Assembly: GCA_934167875.1 (NCBI GenBank)
Contig: CAKPMC010000007.1
Location: 11,686-75,685 of the forward strand
Direction: 5' to 3'
DNA: 64,000 nucleotides
DNA from: an uncultured Bacilli bacterium
Lineage (GTDB): Bacteria > Bacillota_I > Bacilli_A > RF39 > UBA660
A model generated the notes under the pieces. It worked only from the letters and a program-made list of their open reading frames with translations. It had not been told where the DNA came from and did not search any database. Below, in pieces: positions 42,952-52,164 of the stretch; the first letter of the stretch is position 1; the number at the start of each line of letters is the position of its first letter. A program made the position numbers and the translations under genes.

Positions 42952-44259
42952 CTAAAATGGCATTTTAAAATTACCACTAGTCATTTGTTTCATCATCTTT
43001 TTCATTTCTTCAAACTGCATTAAAAGTTTGTTAACTTCTTGTACTGAAAGTCCACATCCCTTAGCTATTCTAGTTTTACGACTAGCTTTTATAATATCAG
43101 GATTTCTTCTTTCTTTCGGAGTCATTGAAAGAATGATAGCTTCAACATGTGCCATTTGCTTAGGATCAATATTAATATTATTAAGACCCATTTTCTTAGC
43201 TCCTGGTAAAAGTTTTATTAAGTTTTCAAGTGGTCCTAACTTCTTAATTTGTTTCATCTGCTTTAAAAAGTCTTCCAAATCAAATTTACCAGACTGCATC
43301 TTTTTAGCAGTATCCATTGCTTCTTTCTCATCTATAGCTTCTGTTGCTTTCTCTACAAGTGAAATAATATCACCCATACCAAGAATTCTTCCAGCCATTC
43401 TTTCTGGATCAAAATTTTCTAATCCATCTAATTTTTCACTAACACCAATAAACTTAATAGGTACATTTGTTAAATGTCTAACAGATAAAGCAACTCCACC
43501 CCTAGTATCACCATCTAATTTAGTTAAGATTACTCCTGTTAAACTTAGTGCTTCATTAAAACCATTAATAACATTAATAGCATCTTGACCCATCATAGAA
43601 TCAATAACTAATAATACTTCTTGTGGTTTAATTTCACTTTGAATGTTTTTAAGTTCATCCATCAATTCTTCATCTATATGAAGTCTACCAGCTGTATCTA
43701 TTAAAACATAATCATAACCATTTTCTTTAGCGTAACTAATTGCATTCTTACTTATTTCAACTGGATCTTTTTTACCTTCTTCATATACTTCAATTCCAAG
43801 TTGCTTACCAAGTTGCTTTAATTGATCTATTGCAGCTGGACGATAAACATCACAAGCTACAAGTAATGGTTTCTTACTATGTTTTTTTCTTAAGAAGTTA
43901 GCAAGTTTCCCAATCGTAGTTGTTTTACCTGAACCTTGTAAACCAACTAACATTAAAGTGGCAGGATTACCAACCATATTAAGTGGTGCACTTTCTCCAC
44001 CTAATAATTCAGTTAATTCATCTTTAACTATCTTAACAAATAAATCTCCAGGCTTAATACTTTTTTGTACTTCTTCGCCAAGTGCTTTTTCCTTAACTGT
44101 ATTAGTAAACTCTTTAACTACTTGATAGTTAACATCAGCTTCAAGTAAAGCTAAACGAATTTCCCTCATCATATCAGAAATATTATCTTCTGTGATTTTT
44201 CCATAACCTTTAATCTTATGAAGAGCATTTTGAAGTCTATCTCCAAGTGATTCAAACAT
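42952..44259 (-). CDS. ffh: signal recognition particle GTPase Ffh
   Basis: Ffh binds signal peptides and SRP RNA and docks on FtsY. The NG domain has GLQGSGKTTTIGKLA (P-loop), VACDVYRPAA, DTAGRLHIDEEL and TKLDGDTRGG. The Met-rich M domain (MKKMMKQMTSGNFKMPF) binds RNA and signal peptide. Length 435 is usual. It is usually next to ylxM and ftsY; here a HerA-type gene intervenes. Confidence 0.97.
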   Translation of the reverse strand: MFESLGDRLQNALHKIKGYGKITEDNISDMMREIRLALLEADVNYQVVKEFTNTVKEKALGEEVQKSIKPGDLFVKIVKDELTELLGGESAPLNMVGNPATLMLVGLQGSGKTTTIGKLANFLRKKHSKKPLLVACDVYRPAAIDQLKQLGKQLGIEVYEEGKKDPVEISKNAISYAKENGYDYVLIDTAGRLHIDEELMDELKNIQSEIKPQEVLLVIDSMMGQDAINVINGFNEALSLTGVILTKLDGDTRGGVALSVRHLTNVPIKFIGVSEKLDGLENFDPERMAGRILGMGDIISLVEKATEAIDEKEAMDTAKKMQSGKFDLEDFLKQMKQIKKLGPLENLIKLLPGAKKMGLNNINIDPKQMAHVEAIILSMTPKERRNPDIIKASRKTRIAKGCGLSVQEVNKLLMQFEEMKKMMKQMTSGNFKMPF

Positions 44260-44291
44260 ATTATCCCTCCTTATAACACTTACTATTATAC

Positions 44292-44322
44292 AAAAAAAAG
44301 CTAATTATTACTAGCTTTTTTA
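44292..44322 (-). terminator. terminator of the HerA-type gene
   Basis: On minus AAAAAGCTA pairs with TAGCTTTTT around an 8-base loop, followed by T. It lies one base past the stop codon and separates it from ffh. Confidence 0.8.
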
Positions 44323-46071
44323 TTAATTAGTCCATTTACTAACAACATCACAACTACTACTTTGAGGAACTGGATTAGGCATTTCAAGTCTAGCTATTAA
44401 TGGTATTTTAAAACCTGTACCAAATACTAAGCAATTACCAACTTGAAGTGATTTTTGCTTTTCAATAGTATCCTCCGTAATATTAGGAATCATTTTAGTA
44501 ATATATTCAATATCTCTAGGATGACTCATTTTAAAAATAATAAAGTTAGAACACTGTGAAATAACAGTTTCTGATAAATCAACAGGTCTTTGACTAATTA
44601 AAGCCATTATTACTCCGTACTTTCTTCCTTCCTTAGCTACTATATCAAATATATTATAACCAAATAAGAAATCATCAGTATCCTTTTGTACATAACGATG
44701 TGCTTCTTCTAACAAAATATTAAATGGTACGCTACCTCTTTCCATCTTCTTAGAAAGTTCAAAAAGAAGTCTAGTGAAAATTTTAACTATACTTTTAGCA
44801 AAGCCATCATCAACATCTTCTAAATTAAAATTAATTATTTGATATTTCTTACCATCTTTAATAATTAAATTACTTATAAATTGATCAAGTCTAGCGAATT
44901 CTTTAACATCAAAAAACTTACTATTTGGTCCTATAACTAATTCATGAAGTTTAACTTTAAGCGTAATAGCATCAGCATAAACATTTTGATTACGTAACCA
45001 ACCTTCACTTATCAAAGCAAAATTTAAAGCTTTTTCTAAATCAGATAAAGTAAAGTAATGAGTTTTTTCTGGTTCATATTGATTTAACTCAGGTTTAATA
45101 AATTTATTTACATATTCTGTAAGTAAAACTCTTTCTGAAAAATTATCAGAATTATCAATCAAAAAACATTCTTGAAGTTTTCTAGTATATCCAATACCTT
45201 GTACAACAGAATTTAAATTAAATTCATTAGTAGGACATGTATTTAAAATAGAAAATATTTCATCTCTTTTACTAGCAGAACCTTGATTTGAATATAAAAT
45301 AGTCATAATTGCATTAGCTATTAAATGATTTTGATAGTTAACTGCAGCTTGATCAGATTGAGAAAAGATCTTTACAAGTTTTAAAGTTTTTTCAAGAATT
45401 GATAGCTGTGTATGAGTAGTACATGATAATAGTAAAGCTAAATCTTCAACATTTAAAAGCCAAAGTGGTACTTTTAACATTTCTTTCTCATAAGGACTAT
45501 TACTATTAGTAGTTATGAATCTATAATGATAATTAGGATTTATTTCATTTATTTTAGAAAAAGCTGAATAATATTCACCTGATGAATCAAATATAAAGAA
45601 ATTAGACCTATAAGGAACATAGTTAGGATTAGAAAAAATATTTTGAATAATTCTAGCAATACCACAACTTTTACCACTACCGGTATTACCAAATATACAT
45701 ATATGTTTACTAAATAGTTCATTCATATTTACATATATATTTTTAGAATTATAAAATGGACTAGTACCAAGTAATAAATTACCAGTCTTTTCTTCTCCAA
45801 CTATATAAGATAATTCATTTTCTGTTAAAGAACGTACTTTACTATTTAAACTAGGTTTTCTTAATATACCACCAATAAACCTATCGCCAACTAATTCACC
45901 CAACATTTTAGCTTTAACACGATCAGGATTCATATCTTTTATTTCAGCTAAAATACACTTATTTTCATCCTCTAAAACAATGGGCATATTCATAATATCA
46001 CTTAAAGTTATATTAGCTTTAAGACTTATTTCTACATCAGTATCACCAATATATAAAACTCTATCAAACAT
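44323..46071 (-). CDS. HerA/DUF87-type ATPase
   Basis: The 582-residue protein belongs to the HerA/FtsK branch of hexameric ATPases: Walker A FGNTGSGKSCGIARII, Walker B FNILLEEAHRYVQK, and sensor ALISQRPVDLSETVISQCSNF. An N-terminal beta-barrel precedes the core. HerA proteins pump DNA, in archaeal repair with NurA and in many bacterial defence systems. No NurA, SIR2 or nuclease partner is next to it. It sits between ylxM and ffh, with its own GGAGGGG site, and ends in a terminator. Confidence 0.85.
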   Translation of the reverse strand: MFDRVLYIGDTDVEISLKANITLSDIMNMPIVLEDENKCILAEIKDMNPDRVKAKMLGELVGDRFIGGILRKPSLNSKVRSLTENELSYIVGEEKTGNLLLGTSPFYNSKNIYVNMNELFSKHICIFGNTGSGKSCGIARIIQNIFSNPNYVPYRSNFFIFDSSGEYYSAFSKINEINPNYHYRFITTNSNSPYEKEMLKVPLWLLNVEDLALLLSCTTHTQLSILEKTLKLVKIFSQSDQAAVNYQNHLIANAIMTILYSNQGSASKRDEIFSILNTCPTNEFNLNSVVQGIGYTRKLQECFLIDNSDNFSERVLLTEYVNKFIKPELNQYEPEKTHYFTLSDLEKALNFALISEGWLRNQNVYADAITLKVKLHELVIGPNSKFFDVKEFARLDQFISNLIIKDGKKYQIINFNLEDVDDGFAKSIVKIFTRLLFELSKKMERGSVPFNILLEEAHRYVQKDTDDFLFGYNIFDIVAKEGRKYGVIMALISQRPVDLSETVISQCSNFIIFKMSHPRDIEYITKMIPNITEDTIEKQKSLQVGNCLVFGTGFKIPLIARLEMPNPVPQSSSCDVVSKWTN

Positions 46072-46089
46072 AACTACCCCTCCAACAAA

Positions 46090-46380
46090 TTAAATTAATT
46101 CTTCTATTCTTTTTTTTACATCAGGATCTATATTATTAATTATTTTTCTTATTTCAACACTTTTCTTATACAATCCAAGTACTTCTTCATAAAATTCTAA
46201 TTTTTCTTCAACTATTTTAATTTGACCATGAACTGCATTTCTACTAACATTATTATTTTCAGCTATTTCAGCAAGAGATAAATCTTTAAAACAATAATCT
46301 TCATAATACTCACGTTGTTTATCAGTAAAAAGCATAGAATAATAATCATATAGGTTATTAAAATATATTTTCTTATTCAT
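46090..46380 (-). CDS. ylxM: YlxM/p13-like DNA-binding protein
   Basis: YlxM carries a helix-turn-helix (LSLAEIAENNNVSRNAVHGQIKI) after YYSMLFTDKQREYYEDYCFKDLS, the family motif. It stimulates Ffh GTPase in some Gram-positives. ATG 46380 overlaps the ftsY stop by eight bases and has GGGTGA before it; a GTG at 46389 is less likely. Length 96 is usual. Confidence 0.9.
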   Translation of the reverse strand: MNKKIYFNNLYDYYSMLFTDKQREYYEDYCFKDLSLAEIAENNNVSRNAVHGQIKIVEEKLEFYEEVLGLYKKSVEIRKIINNIDPDVKKRIEELI

Positions 46381-47425
46381 TTTCTTCACCCATCATATCT
46401 TTAAATAATCCATAAATATAGTTTTCAATATCAAATGGTTGTAAATCTTCTTTTGCTTCACCTAAACCAATATATTTAACCGGAATATTTACTTCTTCTT
46501 TTATTGCTAATACAATTCCACCTTTAGCTGTACCATCTAATTTAGTTAAAACTATACCAGTAATATTGGTAATTTCTTTAAAACTTTTAGCTTGACTTAT
46601 ACCATTTTGTCCAGTAGTAGCATCAATTACTAATAAGGTTTCATGTGGCGCATCTGGAATTTCTCTTCCAATAATACGATTAATTTTTTCAAGTTCATGC
46701 ATCAAATTAACTTTATTTTGAAGTCTACCAGCAGTATCTATTAATACAACATCATAATTTTCTTCTTTAGCTTTTTGTAATCCATCAAATACAACACTAG
46801 CGCTATCTGCACCTTCTTCTTTTCCTACAAATCCTACTTCTACCCTATTACTCCATTCTTCTAATTGTTTAGTAGCACCAGCTCTAAATGTATCTCCAGC
46901 TACTAATAATACTTTTTTACCTTCATTTTTCATCTTCCAAGCAAGTTTACCAATAGTTGTTGTTTTACCAACACCATTAACACCAACAAATAAAATAACT
47001 GTAGGTCCATTAGTATTATAATGAATCTTACTTTCTAGTATTTCATCATTTACATATATAATAAATAACTCATCAACAATAATTTCTTTTAGTAAATTGG
47101 TATCTTCTATTTTCTCTTTACGAACACGATCTCTTAATCTATCCATAAACTCCATAACTGTATTAACACCAATATCAGCCATAATTAAAATTTCTTCTAG
47201 TTCATCAAAGTACTCATCTGTTACTTTATTATATCTAGATGTTAAAGCCATCAAATTAGATACAAAGCCTTTTCTACTTTTAGATAATCCCTTTTCGTAA
47301 ACCTTGGTTTTTTCTTTATTGATAGAAGTATCTATATTTTTATCATTTATTTTTTTATCTTCAATATTTGTATCTGTATTAGTATTATTACTAAACATAT
47401 TTTTTATCTTATTAAATAGTCCCAT
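46373..47425 (-). CDS. ftsY: SRP receptor FtsY
   Basis: FtsY receives SRP-ribosome complexes at the membrane. The NG domain shows FVGVNGVGKTTTIGKLA, LVAGDTFRAGA, DTAGRLQNKVNLM and TKLDGTAKGG. The N-terminal 60 residues are charged with a short amphipathic start (MGLFNKIKNMFSN). ATG 47425 follows an AGGAGG site. ylxM overlaps its end. Confidence 0.97.
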   Translation of the reverse strand: MGLFNKIKNMFSNNTNTDTNIEDKKINDKNIDTSINKEKTKVYEKGLSKSRKGFVSNLMALTSRYNKVTDEYFDELEEILIMADIGVNTVMEFMDRLRDRVRKEKIEDTNLLKEIIVDELFIIYVNDEILESKIHYNTNGPTVILFVGVNGVGKTTTIGKLAWKMKNEGKKVLLVAGDTFRAGATKQLEEWSNRVEVGFVGKEEGADSASVVFDGLQKAKEENYDVVLIDTAGRLQNKVNLMHELEKINRIIGREIPDAPHETLLVIDATTGQNGISQAKSFKEITNITGIVLTKLDGTAKGGIVLAIKEEVNIPVKYIGLGEAKEDLQPFDIENYIYGLFKDMMGEENE

Positions 47426-47460
47426 ATATCCTCCTGTACCATGATAATTATATCAAAAAA

Positions 47461-47482
47461 AAAAAGACTATTCTAGTCTTTA
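47461..47482 (-). terminator. terminator after the 71-residue gene
   Basis: AAAGACTA TTC TAGTCTTT is a perfect 8-pair hairpin with a run of A on plus, that is T on minus, downstream of the small gene. Confidence 0.8.
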
Positions 47483-47490
47483 AAATATTT

Positions 47491-47706
47491 TTATAGCATG
47501 TTTATTCTACTTTGTTTAGTATCACTTACTAATTCATTAAGGGAAGTATTATATTCACCATATGAATTAGATTTTAAATAAGATTCAAATGTTTCTGAAT
47601 CAATAAAAGTTAAATTAATATTATCACATTCACTACATGTACTAGTTACTCCATTTCCATTTATCAGGTCAATATCTAAATCAGTATCTGGTATACAAAA
47701 ATCCAT
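47491..47706 (-). CDS. small acidic protein of unknown function (71 aa)
   Basis: An AAGGAAGG site and a downstream terminator support a real gene. The protein is acidic, with Cys at 4 (DFCIP) and a CSEC pair (VTSTCSECDNIN) that could bind metal. No family is recognised. It is transcribed alone between ftsY and the divergent RNase J gene. Confidence 0.55.
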   Translation of the reverse strand: MDFCIPDTDLDIDLINGNGVTSTCSECDNINLTFIDSETFESYLKSNSYGEYNTSLNELVSDTKQSRINML

Positions 47707-47806
47707 ATCATTACCTTCCTTATAATATTATATTCATAATTTAATTATACATGATTTATTATAAAAATCAACTTTACATAGAAGCAAAGTGTCAAGTAAA
47801 AAAAGA

Positions 47807-47835
47807 TGGACAAATTTAAAAAATAATAGTATAAT
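47807..47835 (+). promoter_or_regulatory. SigA-type promoter of the RNase J gene
   Basis: TGGACA is followed after exactly 17 bases by TATAAT, 52 bases before the ATG. It is one of the best promoter matches in the window. Confidence 0.75.
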
Positions 47836-47887
47836 CATATCGATTAGTTCTTATAGCTTGAACTTAAGAAAGGAGAAAAATTTATAA

Positions 47888-49561
47888 ATGAAATCAAACA
47901 CTGAAACAAAAATTATTGTTTTAGGTGGTTTAGGTGAAGTCGGAAAAAACATGTATTGTTTAATGCATGAAGATGAAATTGTTATTATTGATGCGGGAAT
48001 ACGTTTTCCAGAAGGAGAACTATTTGGTATAGACTATGTCTTACCTGATTATACTTTTTTAAAACAAAATGAAGAAAAAATTAAATGTTTAATTATAACT
48101 CACGGTCACGAAGATCATATTGGAGCAATTCCTTTTATGTTACAAACTGTTAACATACCAGCTATTTATGCCCCAAAACAGGCTAAAGAATTAATAGCCA
48201 TTAAATTACAGGACCGTAATATTCGTTATGATAATCTTTATGCTTATACGGATAAAGATATTCTTAAATTTAAACATTTTGAAATTGAATTTTTTAGAAC
48301 AACCCATTCAATACCCGACTCACATGGAATTTACCTAAAAACACCTAATGGTAGTGTTGTAACTACTGGTGACTTTAAATTTGATCTAACACCAATTGGA
48401 CCTATGGCTGACCTACATAAAATGGCTGAACTAGGAAAACGTGGTGTAGATTTATTAATTAGTGATTCAACTAATGCCTTAAATGAAGGAATGTCAATTA
48501 GTGAATCTAAAGTAGATGGTGCTTTAACTGATATTTTTGACACCTATACATCAAATAGAATTATTATTGCTACATTTGCTTCTAATATTTACAGACTTAA
48601 ACATATTGTAGAAACTTGTTTTAAACATAACAGAAAAATCTGTGTCTTTGGTAGAAGTATGGACAATAATATTAAAATATCTATTGAGGGTGGCTATATA
48701 GATCATAAAGAAATAATAATTACTCCAGAAGAAGCTAAAAATCTAAAGCCTAGTGAAGTATGTTTCTTATGTACTGGTAGCCAAGGTGAACCACTAGCAG
48801 CTTTATCTAGAATGGCAGATGGAACATTTAGACAAATATCACTAAGACCAGATGATGTTGTAATATTCTCATCTAGTCCTATTCCAGGAAATGCTACAAG
48901 TATTGCTAGAACTATTAACAAACTATACTTAAAAGGTATAAAAGTATTTACTAATACATCATTAAGTGAATTACACACATCAGGTCATGCTAACCAAGAA
49001 GAATTAAAATTAATGATAAGACTTATTAATCCTAAATACTTAATGCCATTCCACGGCGATTATAGAATGTTAAAAAGACATGCTAATTTAGGAGTAGAAT
49101 GTGGTATTCCTAAAGAAAATACTTTTATATTACAGAATGGCGATATTCTAAATATGAAAGATCATGTAATTACTAAAGCAAAAGAAAAAGTATCTGGTGA
49201 AGATATTTATGTAGATGGTAATCGTATAGGTGAAGTTGGTAGTGTAGTATTAAGAGATAGAAAAATTATGGCTAATGATGGTATATTAGTAGTAATAGCC
49301 AACATAAATATGGAAAAAAGAAATCTATTAATTAAGCCAAACATAACTACTCGTGGTTTTATATTAGTAAATGAAAATGAAGAATTAATTAAACAAATAG
49401 AAGAAACAGCCTATAATATTATCAAAGATAGATTAGATAATAGTAAAGATGGAATATCAGAAATAAAAAGTAAAATAATTAGTGATCTAATTCCTTTTAT
49501 TGAAAATAAAACAGGACGTAGACCAATAATATTACCAGTAATTATTGACATAAAAAAATAA
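47888..49561 (+). CDS. rnj: ribonuclease J
   Basis: RNase J is a metallo-beta-lactamase/beta-CASP enzyme with endo- and 5'-exonuclease activity in mRNA decay. The zinc motif HGHEDHIGAI, the motif TGDFKFD, beta-CASP residues (CTGSQGEPLAALSRM) and HTSGHANQEELKLMI are all present. Length 557 fits. Bacillus has J1 and J2; only one lies here. Promoter, AAGGAG site and a terminator frame it as monocistronic. Confidence 0.96.
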   Translation: MKSNTETKIIVLGGLGEVGKNMYCLMHEDEIVIIDAGIRFPEGELFGIDYVLPDYTFLKQNEEKIKCLIITHGHEDHIGAIPFMLQTVNIPAIYAPKQAKELIAIKLQDRNIRYDNLYAYTDKDILKFKHFEIEFFRTTHSIPDSHGIYLKTPNGSVVTTGDFKFDLTPIGPMADLHKMAELGKRGVDLLISDSTNALNEGMSISESKVDGALTDIFDTYTSNRIIIATFASNIYRLKHIVETCFKHNRKICVFGRSMDNNIKISIEGGYIDHKEIIITPEEAKNLKPSEVCFLCTGSQGEPLAALSRMADGTFRQISLRPDDVVIFSSSPIPGNATSIARTINKLYLKGIKVFTNTSLSELHTSGHANQEELKLMIRLINPKYLMPFHGDYRMLKRHANLGVECGIPKENTFILQNGDILNMKDHVITKAKEKVSGEDIYVDGNRIGEVGSVVLRDRKIMANDGILVVIANINMEKRNLLIKPNITTRGFILVNENEELIKQIEETAYNIIKDRLDNSKDGISEIKSKIISDLIPFIENKTGRRPIILPVIIDIKK

Positions 49562-49588
49562 TTCACAGATTTGTGAATTATTTTTTTT
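49557..49588. terminator. terminator of the RNase J gene
   Basis: AATAATTCACA GATT TGTGAATTATT is a perfect 11-pair hairpin followed by T. It overlaps the stop codon and also abuts the convergent surface-protein gene. Confidence 0.9.
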
Positions 49589-50450
49589 ATTCAATTTTAG
49601 TTTCAACCTCGCGTGTAGAAGTAGCCGTAACTTTTTCTTGAGTCCACTCACTCCATTCACTCCAAACAGTTCTTTTACAAGTCTTATAACAAGTTTGGCA
49701 ACATTTATCCGGTTCATTAAAAGTATAACCACTAGGACAAGTAAGTGTTAATTTAGCAGATTCAGACTTAACACAATTACACATGTAAGCATCACATTGA
49801 TAATTCTCATAAGTAGCTGTACGATAACGATAATAAGTTTTACCTTTAATATCCATTACTATTATCTTTCTTTGTTTTTCAGTATAATTTCCTACTTTAT
49901 CAAAAACAGTATAAGTAACTATATATTCACCAGCAACTGATGTATCAATATTATCAGGAACTACTACGTAATTACTATTAATTCCTGAACCACTACCATC
50001 AGTAACAGTAACTCCATTACGAAGTGAAAATCTACTACCTAACTGTACTGTAGTTGTTCCTTCAAAAGTAATAATAGGAGCATCTTTATCAATATTTTGA
50101 ATAGATACAGGTGTCATTTTACTAGTTCTTCCATTAATGTCTTTAACCACTATATAAAATTCACCATTACTAGGAACCTCATAAACATTAGAATCTTGAT
50201 AATTTTTACCACCATCAAATGAATAATAACTGATATTACCACCTTCAGCATCAACCGTAATAATAACATTACTACTAGTCCATTCAGTAGTAGATAATGT
50301 ATATTTAGGATATTTAACTAAAGGTTGATTTTTAATACTTACAACAAGTAAATAACTAAATAATAGAATCATAATAACACTAAATATAATAATACCAATA
50401 AGAATTAATTTTTCTTTTTTGTGATTCTTCTTAGCAAAACCTTGATTCAT
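49587..50450 (-). CDS. membrane-anchored protein with Ig-like module and Cys-rich TSP1-like tail
   Basis: One N-terminal helix (about 15-38) anchors the protein. Outside lie a short beta module (about 60-110), a DUF5011-type Ig module (APIITFEGTTTVQLGSRFSL...AGEYIVTYTVFD, about 125-200) and a C-terminal Cys-rich segment with ten Cys (CDAYMCNC, CCQTCYKTC) ending VWSEWSEWTQEK, a WSxWS pattern like thrombospondin type 1 repeats. Its target is unknown; it is probably adhesive. It is convergent with RNase J and sits upstream of none of its family. Confidence 0.65.
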   Translation of the reverse strand: MNQGFAKKNHKKEKLILIGIIIFSVIMILLFSYLLVVSIKNQPLVKYPKYTLSTTEWTSSNVIITVDAEGGNISYYSFDGGKNYQDSNVYEVPSNGEFYIVVKDINGRTSKMTPVSIQNIDKDAPIITFEGTTTVQLGSRFSLRNGVTVTDGSGSGINSNYVVVPDNIDTSVAGEYIVTYTVFDKVGNYTEKQRKIIVMDIKGKTYYRYRTATYENYQCDAYMCNCVKSESAKLTLTCPSGYTFNEPDKCCQTCYKTCKRTVWSEWSEWTQEKVTATSTREVETKIE

Positions 50451-50504
50451 AATAGCACCCTCTTATTCTAGTAAAAATATAACATAAATTAATAAATTTG
50501 TATA

Positions 50505-50531
50505 GAAAAAGAAGCAATTATTTTGCTTCTT
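50505..50531 (-). terminator. terminator of rny
   Basis: On minus AAGAAGCAA pairs with TTGCTTCTT, followed by T; the rny stop codon is in the loop. Confidence 0.8.
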
Positions 50532-52068
50532 CTTGAGCTCTAGTTTCACGAATAACGGTAATCTTAATAGTACCTGGATACTGCATAGTATCTTCTATTT
50601 TCTCTTTAATATCACGAGCTATTTTATGAGCAGTTAAATCATCAATTTCTTCTGGTTTAACTACAACCCTAAGTTCACGACCAGCTTGTACAGCAAATGT
50701 CTTATCAACACCTTCAATATTATTTCCTATAGCTTCTAACTGTTCAAGTCTCTTAATATAATTTTCTAATGAATCATTTCTAGCACCTGGACGTGATGCA
50801 GAAAGGGCATCAGCTATAGCTACAATTACCGAAATAACACTAGTAGCTTCACAATCACCATGATGAGATGCAATAGCATTAATTACAACATCAGGTTCTT
50901 TATATCTCTTAGCTATATCTACACCAATTTCTACATGGCTACCCTCTATTTCATGATCAATAGCTTTACCAATATCATGAAGTAAACCAGCACGCTTAGC
51001 TAATGTTACATTTTCACCTAATTCACCAGCAATAACACCTGATAAATGGGCAACCTCAATAGAGTGTTGCAATGCATTTTGACCATAACTAGTTCTAAAG
51101 TGAAGTTTACCAATTATTTCAATAAGTTCAGGATCCACTTTAGTAATTCCTAGTTCAAATAAAGCATTATTTCCATATTCAATAATTTTTGCTTTCATAT
51201 CTTTACTAACTTTATCATATAACTCTTCAATACGAGTTGGATGAATTCTACCATCTTTTAATAAAGTCTCAAGTGTTACTCTAGCAATCTCTCTTCTTAA
51301 TGGATCAAAACTAGATAATACAACAGCTTCTGGAGTATCATCAATAATTAGATCAACACCAGTAATAGCTTCAAGTGTACGTATATTACGTCCTTCTCTA
51401 CCAATAATTCTACCTTTTAAATCATCATTTGGTAAAGTTACAGTAGTTATTGTTTGTTCATTAGCTACATCTGATGCAAACTTTTGCATAGAAGAAACAA
51501 GTAAATCCTTAGCTTTCTTATCAACTTCTAACTTCGCTTCGTTTTCACTTTCTTTAATATATGCAGCTATTTCTAAAGACATGGCTTCTTTTACTTTACT
51601 CATAACCATTTCTTTAGCTTTTTCTTTACTTATTCCTGAAATATCTTCAAGTAAATCAAGTTGTTTTTGTTTAATTTCTTCCACTTTAACTTGCTCATCT
51701 TGGATTTGTTTTTGTTTTTCAAATAATTTATTCTCTCTCTCATCCAAAGTAGATTCCCTTTTTTGATAAAGTTCATCACGCTTATCCATATTTTGTTCGC
51801 GTAATATTAATCTTTCTTCAGATTCCTTCAATTCTTGTTTTTTTTCTTTTACTTCCTTATCATAATCTAATTTTAATTTATGAATCTCTTCCTTAGATTC
51901 TAAAATAGAATCACGTTTTAATTTTTCAGCTTCTTTACGAGCTTTCTCTATAATTGTTTCAATTCTTTTATTAGCATTATTTTCCCTAACAGAATTTAAA
52001 ATAATATTTAAAACAAAACCAACAATCAATCCAATAACAACTAGTAAAATGGAGATAACTATTTTCAT
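50518..52068 (-). CDS. rny: ribonuclease Y
   Basis: RNase Y starts mRNA decay at the membrane. It has an N-terminal membrane helix (about 4-22), a long coiled coil (25-200), a KH domain ([19 protein letters not shown]) and an HD domain ([29 protein letters not shown]) with the metal-binding His-Asp. ATG 52068 lies seven bases after GGAGG; TTG at 52074 is an alternative. Length 516 is normal. Confidence 0.97.
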   Translation of the reverse strand: MKIVISILLVVIGLIVGFVLNIILNSVRENNANKRIETIIEKARKEAEKLKRDSILESKEEIHKLKLDYDKEVKEKKQELKESEERLILREQNMDKRDELYQKRESTLDERENKLFEKQKQIQDEQVKVEEIKQKQLDLLEDISGISKEKAKEMVMSKVKEAMSLEIAAYIKESENEAKLEVDKKAKDLLVSSMQKFASDVANEQTITTVTLPNDDLKGRIIGREGRNIRTLEAITGVDLIIDDTPEAVVLSSFDPLRREIARVTLETLLKDGRIHPTRIEELYDKVSKDMKAKIIEYGNNALFELGITKVDPELIEIIGKLHFRTSYGQNALQHSIEVAHLSGVIAGELGENVTLAKRAGLLHDIGKAIDHEIEGSHVEIGVDIAKRYKEPDVVINAIASHHGDCEATSVISVIVAIADALSASRPGARNDSLENYIKRLEQLEAIGNNIEGVDKTFAVQAGRELRVVVKPEEIDDLTAHKIARDIKEKIEDTMQYPGTIKITVIRETRAQEEAK

Positions 52069-52164
52069 AACCAATCCTCCATTTCATATATGTTAAATTA
52101 TCACTTAATCATAACATCTAACTCTATTGTAAATTTAAATAAAAAATAAGTCAAGGAAAAGCAG

